DNA of 16,076 nucleotides from Clostridiales bacterium UBA7044 (GTDB lineage: Bacteria; Bacillota; Clostridia; Oscillospirales; Oscillospiraceae), in the NCBI GenBank assembly GCA_002493965.1, contig DLAP01000005.1, positions 1 to 16,076 of the forward strand, in the 5' to 3' direction. The notes under the pieces are model-generated. The model made no database searches, was not told where the DNA came from, and saw only the letters and a program-made list of their open reading frames with translations. The position numbers were made by a program, and so were the translations under genes. Below are positions 8,724-14,848 of the stretch, piece by piece (the first letter of the stretch is position 1; the number at the start of each line of letters is the position of its first letter).

Positions 8724-8770
8724 GTGCATCTCTCCTATCAAGTCGTGTTTTCACCCGTTGATTGTCTTTC

Positions 8771-8799
8771 ATTATAATATAATTACTCAATTATATCAA
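8771..8799 (-). promoter_or_regulatory. Sigma-A promoter for the chimeric small gene
   Basis: Minus strand TTGATA (8794-8799), a 17-base spacer, then perfect TATAAT (8771-8776). Initiation near 8764 gives a leader of about 40 bases to the ATG at 8723. Confidence 0.65.
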
Positions 8800-8846
8800 T
8801 CGGCAATTCAACCAAAAATATACATGAGTAATTATATGTTTCTGCA

Positions 8847-8864
8847 TATACTTACGTTAGTATA
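8847..8864. promoter_or_regulatory. 18-bp palindrome, candidate operator
   Basis: TATACT and AGTATA arms flank TACGTT; the 18-mer is palindromic except for one pair. It sits 18 bases before the ribbon-helix-helix start codon and about 48 bases behind the divergent promoter at 8771-8799. RHH proteins commonly bind such palindromes and repress themselves (established for the superfamily; inferred here). Confidence 0.45.
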
Positions 8865-8882
8865 AACAATGAGGTGATGACC

Positions 8883-9089
8883 TTGAAATACTCGGATGCC
8901 CAAAAAGAGGCCACCGCACGCTATAATAAAAAAGCATATGATCGGATCAATCTGATTGTAAAGAAAGGCCAGCGGCAGTCCATTAAGGACTTTGCCGCAA
9001 GTCAGGGGAAAAGCTTGAATCGCTTTATTTGTGATTTGATTGAAAATGAAATGGAAAGGACAGCGGGCGGGGGAAAGAAAAACCTCTGA
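8883..9089 (+). CDS. Ribbon-helix-helix (Arc/CopG-like) DNA-binding protein
   Basis: 68 residues from TTG at 8883. YDRINLIVKKGQRQ (19-32) fits the DNA-contacting beta strand. SIKDFAASQGK (33-43) and SLNRFICDLIENEMER (44-59) fit the two helices of an RHH fold. AGGTGAT (8872-8878) is a strong Shine-Dalgarno match and favours the TTG. Upstream in-frame GTG (8874) and ATG (8877) overlap or touch it and are unlikely. Proteins of this type are frequent in clostridial mobile elements and some act as antitoxins, but no toxin gene lies beside it here. It probably forms a dimer that regulates its own promoter, possibly also the divergent chimeric gene. Confidence 0.75.
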   Translation: MKYSDAQKEATARYNKKAYDRINLIVKKGQRQSIKDFAASQGKSLNRFICDLIENEMERTAGGGKKNL

Positions 9090-9122
9090 CATATCGTCTA
9101 GGGGTTTATTAAAGGAGCGCTA

Positions 9123-9161
9123 AAAAAGAGGGCGGCAGTATTACCTGCCGTCCTCTTTTTG
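9123..9161. terminator. Bidirectional terminator
   Basis: AAAAAAGAGGGCGGCAG (9124-9140) pairs with CTGCCGTCCTCTTTTT with one wobble, giving a T-run on both strands. It serves the RHH gene (+) and the DUF3021-like gene (-), whose last codons lie inside the second arm. A weaker stem (AACCTCT with AGGGGTT) overlaps the RHH stop just before it. Confidence 0.75.
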
Positions 9162-9605
9162 ATGCAGCGACCGATTCAGTTTCTTCACATTCCACCATGC
9201 GATGGCATACTGTATTACCCAGATCAGAACAAATATCAGTACAAAAATGCCAAAATAGGAGGCAATCCCCTTTAAACTGTGTTCCATCCAATAGGTAACA
9301 TAGGCAATGGGCATCATGATCAGGGAAATGATCAGAAAGTAAATTCCTGTCTGCTTCACCAGCCCCCAGTTCTCTATCTCCCAAATGACAGAGGCGGCCG
9401 CAAAGCCGGAACTCAGAATACCGCAGAGAAACGCTTGAAGCGCCACTGCACCCAGTTCACTTCCCATCAGGGAGATCAATTCCGGAACGCAGGGATAGTA
9501 GCCGCCGTCCCCATAGACCAGGGAAATCAGAATGGTGATGATCTGTCCCAGGGCCATCCCGGAAGGAAAACCCCATAAAATACGGAATAAAATCTTCTTT
9601 TTCAT
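9141..9605 (-). CDS. DUF3021-like four-helix membrane protein
   Basis: 154 residues with four predicted transmembrane segments (about 7-31, 51-75, 87-106, 113-137) and a basic C-terminal tail. Length, topology and a LytTR regulator 7 bases upstream match the DUF3021 family, which is habitually paired with such regulators in Firmicutes. The biochemical role is not established; it may modulate the regulator or sense an envelope signal (inference). AGGAGT (9617-9622) lies 11 bases before the ATG and overlaps the end of the LytTR gene, so the two are probably co-transcribed. Confidence 0.75.
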   Translation of the reverse strand: MKKKILFRILWGFPSGMALGQIITILISLVYGDGGYYPCVPELISLMGSELGAVALQAFLCGILSSGFAAASVIWEIENWGLVKQTGIYFLIISLIMMPIAYVTYWMEHSLKGIASYFGIFVLIFVLIWVIQYAIAWWNVKKLNRSLHQKEDGR

Positions 9606-9612
9606 AATGTTA

Positions 9613-10053
9613 TCACACTCCTAAAAGTTTTTTGATTCGGGCAACATAGCGCCTGGATACATAGGTTACGTCGCCGTTTTGCAGAGCCACGCAGATGGTT
9701 CCGGTATAGCCCAGGTCGAAGCTGCTGACGCGCCGGATATTGATGATTTCGGAATTGGAAATGCGGACGAATTGACTGGGGTTCAGTCGCTGCTCTAACT
9801 CATACAAGCGCAGGCGTATCGTATATTCCCCTTTTCCGGTGACGGCAAACACCTTCCCGGCGTTTGCATAGACCCGGATCAGGTCTTCCTGATCGATCAC
9901 CTCCAGCTTTTCCTGCCGAACCCCGGAAAGAATCTGGGGCGGCTGGTCGGATAACTTGCTGAGGATCCGGGTAACTTCTTCAGTCATAGCGGCGGTGCGC
10001 AGGATGACCTTTGGCTCCGTACAGTCCGGGTCCATTTGAATTTCAAGCTGCAT
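9613..10053 (-). CDS. LytTR-family transcriptional regulator
   Basis: 146 residues. The C-terminal 100 residues form a LytTR DNA-binding domain, with FVRISNSEIINI (95-106) and YVSRRYVARIKKLL (131-144) as hallmark segments. The N-terminal 45 residues are not a receiver domain, so this is a non-response-regulator LytTR protein of the kind coupled to DUF3021 proteins. The start is ATG at 10053, with GGGAGG 8-9 bases upstream. A TTG two codons earlier sits too close to the ribosome binding site. A promoter lies at 10081-10109. Autoregulation is likely given short direct repeats next to the -35 box. Confidence 0.85.
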   Translation of the reverse strand: MQLEIQMDPDCTEPKVILRTAAMTEEVTRILSKLSDQPPQILSGVRQEKLEVIDQEDLIRVYANAGKVFAVTGKGEYTIRLRLYELEQRLNPSQFVRISNSEIINIRRVSSFDLGYTGTICVALQNGDVTYVSRRYVARIKKLLGV

Positions 10054-10080
10054 TCTCAATGCCTCCCTTCTGTGGCTCTC

Positions 10081-10109
10081 ATTATAGAAAAGGCCAGGAC
10101 GGTTTGCAA
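10081..10109 (-). promoter_or_regulatory. Promoter for the LytTR-DUF3021 pair
   Basis: Minus strand TTGCAA (10104-10109), a 17-base spacer, then perfect TATAAT (10081-10086). Direct repeats CAACCGAT (10107-10114) and CAACGGAT (10118-10125), as read on the plus strand and 11 bases apart, overlap and precede the -35 box. Confidence 0.6.
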
Positions 10110-10218
10110 CCGATTTTCAACGGATGGTCGATTGGGGAGGATAGGTGGTCAAACAGCGCCTTTTCGGTTTCAGGAAACTATCTGCTGGGGCGGACGGAAA
10201 ACCCCCAAATGAACGAGT

Positions 10219-10256
10219 AACCGGGACTGTCTGATGGGACAGCCCCGGTTTTTCAT
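10219..10256. terminator. Hairpin downstream of thrS
   Basis: ACCGGGACTGTC pairs with GGACAGCCCCGGT (one bulge or mismatch) and is followed by TTTTTC on the plus strand. On the minus strand, the thrS direction, the tail is TTACTCGTTC, less U-rich. It separates the convergent thrS end from the LytTR promoter region. Confidence 0.55.
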
Positions 10257-10273
10257 ATTCAGAGGATATTCAA

Positions 10274-12070
10274 TTAGACAGACTTGTCTTTGGTTGCAAT
10301 CTCCATCAGGCACTTTGCCATGAAAGCGTCGGGGGTCATGGCACCCAGATCGTCGCCCTTGCGGGTACGGACGGAAACGGTGCCGTTCTCCATATCCCGG
10401 TCGCCAACAACCAGCATATAGGGGATCTTCTGCATCTGAGCCTCCCGGATCTTGTAGCCCAGCTTCTCAGACCGGCAGTCGCTTTCGGCATGGATACCGG
10501 CGGCAAGCAGCTTCTCCTCCAGCTCCTTGGCGTAGCCGTGGGCCCGGTCGGTGATGGGCATGACCCGAACCTGGGTGGGCATCATCCATAGAGGCAGAGC
10601 GCCGGCGTACTCCTCGATCAGATAGGCCAGGGTCCGCTCGTAGCAGCCCAGAGAGGTGCGGTGGATGATATAGGGGGTCTTCTTCTGGCCGTCGGCATCG
10701 GTGTACTCCATGCCGAACTGCTTTGCCAGGAGCATGTCGATCTGGAGGGTGACCAGGGTGTCTTCCTTGCCGTAGACGTTCTTATACTGAATGTCCAGCT
10801 TGGGGCCGTAGAAGGCGGCTTCGTCAATGCCGATGGTATATTCCACGTTCAGGTCGTCCAGGATCTGGCCCATGACCCGCTGGGCTTCCTCCCACTGTTC
10901 CGCTGTGCCCTCGTACTTGTTCTTGGGATTGGCGGGATCCCACTGGGAGAACCGGAAGGTACACTTATCCAGCAGGCCCACGGTGCCCAGGCAGTACTTG
11001 GCCAGATCCAGGCAGTTCTTGAACTCCTCCTCCAGCTGCTCGGGACGGAGGATCAGGTGGCCCTCGGAAATGGTGAACTGGCGGACACGGATCAGGCCGT
11101 GCATTTCGCCGGAGTCCTCGTTCCGGAACAGGGTAGAGGTCTCGCCCAAGCGCATAGGCAGGTCCCGGTAGGATCTGGCCCGGTTCAGGAATACCTGGTA
11201 CTGGAAGGGGCAGGTCATGGGACGAAGGGCGAAGCACTCCTTGCTATCGTCGCTGGGGTCGCCCAGGACGAACATGCCGTCCAGATAATGGTCCCAGTGG
11301 CCGGAAATCTTATACAGGTCGGATTTGGCCATAAGGGGGGTCTTGGTGAGCAGATACCCACGCTTCTGCTCCTCGTCCTCCACCCAGCGCTGGAGGGTCT
11401 GGATGACCCGGGCACCCTTGGGCAGCAGAACGGGCAGGCCCTGGCCGATATAATCCACCGTGGTGAAGAATTCCAGCTCCCGGCCCAGCTTGTTGTGGTC
11501 CCGCTTCCGGGCTTCCTCCTGGCGGGCCAGGAAGTCGGTGAGCTCGTCCTTAGAGGGGAAGCCGATGCCGTAAATTCTTTGGAGCATTTTCCGCTTGGAA
11601 TCTCCACGCCAGTAAGCGCCGCAGGAAGAGGTCAGCTTAAAGCCGTTGTGTTTCACGCGGCCGGTGTGATCCAGATGAGGACCGGCGCACAGGTCGGTAA
11701 ATTCGCCCTGGGTGTAAAAGGAGATGACCGCATCCTCCGGCAGGTCCTGGATCAGTTCTACCTTATAAGGCTCGTTCTTGCCCTGCATATAGGCGATGGC
11801 CTCTTCCCGGGGCTTTTCGCTGCGGACGATGCTCAGACGCTCCTTGCAGATTTTCTTCATCTCCGCTTCGATCTTCTCCAGGTGCTCCGGGGTGAAGGTA
11901 AAGGGCGCGTCAAAGTCGTAGTACCAGCCCTCGTCAATGGCGGGGCCGATGGCCAGCTGCACCTCCGGCCACAGACGCTTGACAGCCTGGGCCATAATGT
12001 GGGAGCAGGAGTGCCAGTAGGTCTTCCGGTACTCGGGGTTTTCAAAGGTGTACAGGTTTTCGTTTTCCAT
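10274..12070 (-). CDS. thrS: Threonyl-tRNA synthetase, TGS-less form
   Basis: 598 residues. It charges tRNA-Thr with threonine in the cytoplasm. The editing domain keeps HSCSH (20-24) and C128xGxH132, the site that hydrolyses Ser-tRNA-Thr. The class II catalytic core keeps the zinc ligands Cys287, His338 and His470, placed by comparison with E. coli C334, H385 and H511. The C-terminal anticodon-binding domain ends in VVGDRDMENGT through KDKSV. Compared with the 642-residue E. coli enzyme, the N-terminal TGS domain of about 60 residues is missing and the protein starts just before the editing domain. AAGGAGGG lies 8 bases before the ATG. Expression is governed by a T-box leader. The last 125 nt are duplicated at 8561-8685. 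Confidence 0.96.
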   Translation of the reverse strand: MENENLYTFENPEYRKTYWHSCSHIMAQAVKRLWPEVQLAIGPAIDEGWYYDFDAPFTFTPEHLEKIEAEMKKICKERLSIVRSEKPREEAIAYMQGKNEPYKVELIQDLPEDAVISFYTQGEFTDLCAGPHLDHTGRVKHNGFKLTSSCGAYWRGDSKRKMLQRIYGIGFPSKDELTDFLARQEEARKRDHNKLGRELEFFTTVDYIGQGLPVLLPKGARVIQTLQRWVEDEEQKRGYLLTKTPLMAKSDLYKISGHWDHYLDGMFVLGDPSDDSKECFALRPMTCPFQYQVFLNRARSYRDLPMRLGETSTLFRNEDSGEMHGLIRVRQFTISEGHLILRPEQLEEEFKNCLDLAKYCLGTVGLLDKCTFRFSQWDPANPKNKYEGTAEQWEEAQRVMGQILDDLNVEYTIGIDEAAFYGPKLDIQYKNVYGKEDTLVTLQIDMLLAKQFGMEYTDADGQKKTPYIIHRTSLGCYERTLAYLIEEYAGALPLWMMPTQVRVMPITDRAHGYAKELEEKLLAAGIHAESDCRSEKLGYKIREAQMQKIPYMLVVGDRDMENGTVSVRTRKGDDLGAMTPDAFMAKCLMEIATKDKSV

Positions 12071-12352
12071 AGGGTTTACCCTCCTTCATAATTGGGGGCA
12101 GAATAAAAAAATCCCACCCCTGAAAAGATCAGGGGTGGGATACTTGTTTTTCGTATTCCACGGTTCCACCCTGGTTACGATGAAAGAAACATCGTCACTC
12201 ATTGACGCGGTAACGGGCGCACCCGGCATGGCATTTCCGCCCATGCGGCTCGGAAGTGGTATCGTCTGAGGCAGGACAACAGAGCCATTGCAGCATACAG
12301 GCTCCTCTCTGGGAAGCTACCGAAAGACGCGTGTCTTCGTCTTCGCTTTTCA
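12071..12352 (-). ncRNA. T-box leader of thrS (threonine specifier)
   Basis: Read on the minus strand, AGGGTGGAACCGTGG matches the T-box consensus. It can pair with CCACCCCTG of the terminator's 5' arm, giving the antiterminator. The Stem I specifier is ACC (12258-12260), a threonine codon, in a loop bracketed by CGTCT/AGACG above and GAAG/CTTC below, as expected. When uncharged tRNA-Thr binds, transcription continues into thrS. The UGGA bulge predicts a U at the tRNA discriminator position. Confidence 0.9.
12104..12141 (-). terminator. Regulated terminator of the T-box leader
   Basis: On the minus strand TATCCCACCCCTGA pairs with TCAGGGGTGGGAT and runs into seven Ts. It is the off-state structure of the thrS T-box and competes with the antiterminator. 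Confidence 0.9.
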
Positions 12353-12358
12353 GTTCAA

Positions 12359-12387
12359 AATTTAGCACATTTTTTCGGGAAAGTCAA
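12359..12387 (-). promoter_or_regulatory. Promoter for the T-box-thrS transcript
   Basis: Minus strand TTGACT (12382-12387), a 17-base spacer, then TAAATT (12359-12364) preceded by TGC, an extended -10. Initiation near 12352 gives a leader of about 280 bases. Confidence 0.65.
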
Positions 12388-12582
12388 TCCCCCAGAGAGG
12401 GAAAAAATAGGGCCGAAGAAAAAAGAATGCTGTCGAATCCGCTGGGGCGGGTTGCCATAAGCTGGTGGTGACAGAAATTTACCGAAGATTACATATTGTG
12501 ATAATGGCTGTAAATATTTGTAACTATTCGACACCAAAATCAGATGTTTTTCAGCAGAGAACGACGAAATACGGGGCGAGAG
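12388..12582. other. Intergenic stretch between divergent promoters
   Basis: About 195 bases between the thrS promoter and the first yabE-like promoter. I see no gene with a ribosome binding site, no strong hairpin and no recognisable RNA here. Confidence 0.5.
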
Positions 12583-12611
12583 TTGACATAATTTTAGAAC
12601 AAAATTAGGAT
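12583..12611 (+). promoter_or_regulatory. Distal promoter of the yabE-like gene
   Basis: Perfect TTGACA (12583-12588), a 17-base spacer, then TAGGAT (12606-12611), a four-of-six -10 box. It lies 66 bases upstream of a second promoter. Confidence 0.45.
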
Positions 12612-12648
12612 AAAAACGTGATGAAAAACGTAAAAAACAAAGAAATAC

Positions 12649-12676
12649 TTGACTTTTTTGAATAATTTGATATAAT
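12649..12676 (+). promoter_or_regulatory. Proximal promoter of the yabE-like gene
   Basis: TTGACT (12649-12654), a 16-base spacer, then perfect TATAAT (12671-12676). Initiation near 12683 gives a leader of about 90 bases that can form several competing helices. Confidence 0.65.
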
Positions 12677-12684
12677 AGCGCCAT

Positions 12685-12745
12685 GAGATCCGGGAAGCGA
12701 AAAACGGTACCATTCCGGGTCTCGAAATGGTAACGATTTTGTTAC
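12685..12745 (+). promoter_or_regulatory. Structured leader with competing helices
   Basis: GAGATCCGG (12685-12693) pairs with CCGGGTCTC (12715-12723). ACCATT (12709-12714) pairs with AATGGT (12726-12731). GTAAC (12730-12734) pairs with GTTAC (12741-12745). Neighbouring helices overlap or enclose each other's strands, so they cannot all form together. I recognise no known riboswitch class. Confidence 0.35.
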
Positions 12746-12773
12746 AAAATGGGGAAAAGGAGGGAATGCTGTC

Positions 12774-13862
12774 ATGGTTCGGGACACACGCCGCCGCCGG
12801 AGGAGAGGGCGCTTATGGATTGGCGCCGGGGCGTTGGGGCTGACACTGAGTCTGATACTGACCTTCCTGGCCCAGACCGCCTCCGCCAGGACTTATGTGA
12901 TTACCGACGGGGATCGGGTCGTTACCTACTGCTCCTTTGCCACGGATCCTGGGGAGATTCTGGGGCAGATGGGGCTTTCCCTTGGGGAGAGGGATACCTA
13001 CACCACCGAAGCGGTGGAAGGGGGCTCCGCCATTACCATCCGGCGGGCCCAGAGCGTCGCCGTCCATTACCATGGCGAGACTACGGAGGTTTCCAGTTCC
13101 GGCGAGACAGTAGGGGAGCTGCTGTCCCGGCTGAATCTGGGCGTGACCGGAGAGGACGTAGTCTCCCATGGTATGGATGTGGCCACCTATGACGGCATGG
13201 AGCTGTTCATTGACCGGAAGACCGTCCGGCAGGAGACCTACTGTAGGGCCATCCCCCACCAGGTCCAGCGCTGCCGGGACGCCACGCTTCCGGAGGGGGT
13301 GGAGGATGTGCTGATCCCGGGGGTAGACGGGGAGATGCAGTGCGCGGCCACTGTGACCTATTTAAACGGGGTGGAGATCCAGCGGAAGGTTCTCAGCGAA
13401 ACCGTGACCAAGGCCCCGGTGACGGAGGTCATTGGGGTAGGCACTGGAAAGGCGCCTCCGGATCCGGACCCGGAGGCGCTGCCAGTGATCGGCGACGGCT
13501 ACATAACCCTGCCCACTGGGGAGGTGCTGACCTACTATAAATCCGACACCATCCGGGCCACGGCCTACACCCACACCGACGCAGGCTGCGACAAGTTTAC
13601 CGCCACCGACACCGTGGTCCATTGGGGAACCGTGGCGGTGGATCCCCGGTACATTCCCTACGGCACAAGAATGTTCATCATGGCCAGCGACGGCAGCTAT
13701 GTCTACGGACTGGCGGTGGCGGAGGACTGCGGCGGCGACATCAAAGGAGATCGGATGGATCTGTATATGCCCACAACCCGGCAGTGCATGGAGTTTGGCC
13801 GCCGCCGGTGCACCGTTTATTTCCTGGGCGAACCGGAACGGACCGACACCGACGATTCCTGA
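12774..13862 (+). CDS. YabE-like protein: DUF348, G5 and 3D domains
   Basis: 362 residues. A basic N-terminus and one hydrophobic segment (14-38) serve as signal or anchor. Two DUF348 repeats (about 40-78 and 92-135) are followed by a G5 domain (about 151-224, ending TKAPVTEVIGVGTG), a proline/aspartate linker (227-235) and a C-terminal 3D domain (258-350). The 3D acidic residues are Asp290, Asp318 and Asp329. The 3D fold is a double-psi barrel related to lytic transglycosylases, and relatives such as YabE and resuscitation-promoting factors remodel peptidoglycan outside the cell. AAAGGAGGG (12756-12764) lies 9 bases before the ATG. In Bacillus, yabE, rnmV and ksgA are neighbours; here rsmA follows directly. 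Several extra cysteines (157, 167, 190) lie in the G5 domain. Confidence 0.88.
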   Translation: MVRDTRRRRRRGRLWIGAGALGLTLSLILTFLAQTASARTYVITDGDRVVTYCSFATDPGEILGQMGLSLGERDTYTTEAVEGGSAITIRRAQSVAVHYHGETTEVSSSGETVGELLSRLNLGVTGEDVVSHGMDVATYDGMELFIDRKTVRQETYCRAIPHQVQRCRDATLPEGVEDVLIPGVDGEMQCAATVTYLNGVEIQRKVLSETVTKAPVTEVIGVGTGKAPPDPDPEALPVIGDGYITLPTGEVLTYYKSDTIRATAYTHTDAGCDKFTATDTVVHWGTVAVDPRYIPYGTRMFIMASDGSYVYGLAVAEDCGGDIKGDRMDLYMPTTRQCMEFGRRRCTVYFLGEPERTDTDDS

Positions 13863-13871
13863 GAATGAATA

Positions 13872-13900
13872 TTGCAAATCTGCCTTCCTTCTGATATAGT
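13872..13900 (+). promoter_or_regulatory. Promoter for rsmA inside an inverted repeat
   Basis: TTGCAA (13872-13877), 17 bases, then TATAGT (13895-13900) preceded by TGA, an extended -10. The -10 box occupies the loop between the two arms of the hairpin at 13882-13917. The predicted start near 13907 lies just before the rsmA Shine-Dalgarno. Confidence 0.55.
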
Positions 13901-13917
13901 AACGTCAGAAGGAAGGC
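13882..13917 (+). terminator. 13-bp hairpin that sequesters the rsmA ribosome binding site
   Basis: GCCTTCCTTCTGA pairs perfectly with TCAGAAGGAAGGC around a 10-nt loop, followed by GATTTTGTTT. It can terminate the yabE-like transcript. Its 3' arm is also the rsmA Shine-Dalgarno (GAAGGAAGG), so read-through RNA would hide that site. Confidence 0.65.
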
Positions 13918-13925
13918 GATTTTGT

Positions 13926-14789
13926 TTGATCGACGTATGCGACACCAATGTGATGAGGCCGCTGCTCCTGGAGTACGGCTTCCATTTTTCCAAGGCCAAG
14001 GGCCAGAATTTTCTCATCGCCCCCTGGGTGCCCCAGTCCATCGCGGAAAAGGCCGGTGTGGAGAAGTGCGCTGGAGTGCTGGAGATCGGCCCGGGCATCG
14101 GCAGCCTGACCCAGCAGCTGTGCCTGCGGGCGGGGAAGGTCTGCGCCGTGGAGGTGGACGGCAGGCTCAGGCCCATTCTGGAGAAAACCGTGGGGGAGTT
14201 TCCCAACCTGGAGATTGTCTGGGACGATGTGCTGAAGCTGGATATTCCATCCCTGGTGGGGGAAAAATTTGGCGGCCTGCGGCCTATGGCCTGCGCCAAT
14301 CTGCCTTACTATATCACGTCTCCCATTCTTTCGGCGCTGCTGGAAGCGGATTGCTTCGATTCTGTGACGGTAATGGTGCAGAAGGAGGTAGCCCAGCGGA
14401 TTGCCGCCGCCCCGGGGAGCAGTGATTACAGCGCCTTTACGGTATTCTGCCAGTACTACGCCCAGCCGGAACTCCTGTTTGAGGTGCCTGCCAACTGCTT
14501 CCTGCCTCAGCCCAAGGTTACTTCCGCGGTGATCCAGCTGAAGGTGCGCGGGGAAAAGCCCTGGGACATTGAGGATGAGGATACCTTCTTCCGGGTGGTG
14601 CGGGCCAGCTTCGCTATGCGGCGGAAAAAGCTGAGCAACGGTTTGGCCGCTGGATTCCCGGAGCTGGGGAAAGCGGGAGCTGCCGAGGTCATTCAGACGG
14701 CGGGCTTTGACGCCAATGTCCGGGGTGAGACCCTGTCCATTCCGGAATTTGCCCGGATCGCCCAGAAAATTAGCGCGCGGCGCGGTTGA
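13926..14789 (+). CDS. rsmA: 16S rRNA A1518/A1519 dimethyltransferase
   Basis: 287 residues, KsgA/RsmA/Dim1 family. It dimethylates two adjacent adenosines in helix 45 of 16S rRNA late in 30S assembly. Visible are the N-terminal SKAKGQNFL (22-30), SAM motif I EIGPGIGSLT (53-62), the acidic EVDGR of motif II, and the catalytic motif IV NLPYY (125-129). FLPQPKVTSAVI then leads into the C-terminal helical domain. The start is TTG at 13926, with GAAGGAAGG (13908-13916) nine bases upstream. The next ATG, 27 bases on, has no ribosome binding site. Co-location downstream of a yabE-like gene is a classic Firmicutes arrangement, minus rnmV. Loss of this enzyme is known to give kasugamycin resistance in other bacteria. 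Confidence 0.95.
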   Translation: MIDVCDTNVMRPLLLEYGFHFSKAKGQNFLIAPWVPQSIAEKAGVEKCAGVLEIGPGIGSLTQQLCLRAGKVCAVEVDGRLRPILEKTVGEFPNLEIVWDDVLKLDIPSLVGEKFGGLRPMACANLPYYITSPILSALLEADCFDSVTVMVQKEVAQRIAAAPGSSDYSAFTVFCQYYAQPELLFEVPANCFLPQPKVTSAVIQLKVRGEKPWDIEDEDTFFRVVRASFAMRRKKLSNGLAAGFPELGKAGAAEVIQTAGFDANVRGETLSIPEFARIAQKISARRG

Positions 14790-14808
14790 TAAATCATTTT
14801 AGCCTCAG

Positions 14809-14828
14809 GGCGGGGCCATGACCCCGCC
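14809..14828. repeat. GC-rich hairpin between rsmA and the GNAT gene
   Basis: GGCGGGG (14809-14815) pairs perfectly with CCCCGCC (14822-14828) around CCATGA, with no T-run after it. It may be a transcript-stabilising hairpin or a fragment of a dispersed palindromic repeat; only one copy is in the window. Confidence 0.4.
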
Positions 14829-14848
14829 TACAGAAAGGAAGCCTGTAA

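Noticed and set aside
8560..8865. Plus-strand frame of 101 codons opposite the chimeric small gene
   Set aside because: Most of it is the complement of the thrS-derived segment; no ribosome binding site or domain.
8883..9089. RHH protein as the antitoxin of a toxin-antitoxin pair
   Set aside because: No small toxin-like gene overlaps or follows it; a terminator and a convergent membrane-protein gene come next.
10661..12091. Long open frame antisense to thrS, and similar antisense frames at 44-865 and 1283-2188
   Set aside because: They mirror strongly coding genes with GC-rich third positions, have no ribosome binding sites, and encode sequences without domain features.
12683..12773. c-di-AMP (ydaO/yuaA) riboswitch before the yabE-like gene
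   Set aside because: These riboswitches occur before such genes, but the leader is only about 90 nt and I see none of the conserved core motifs.
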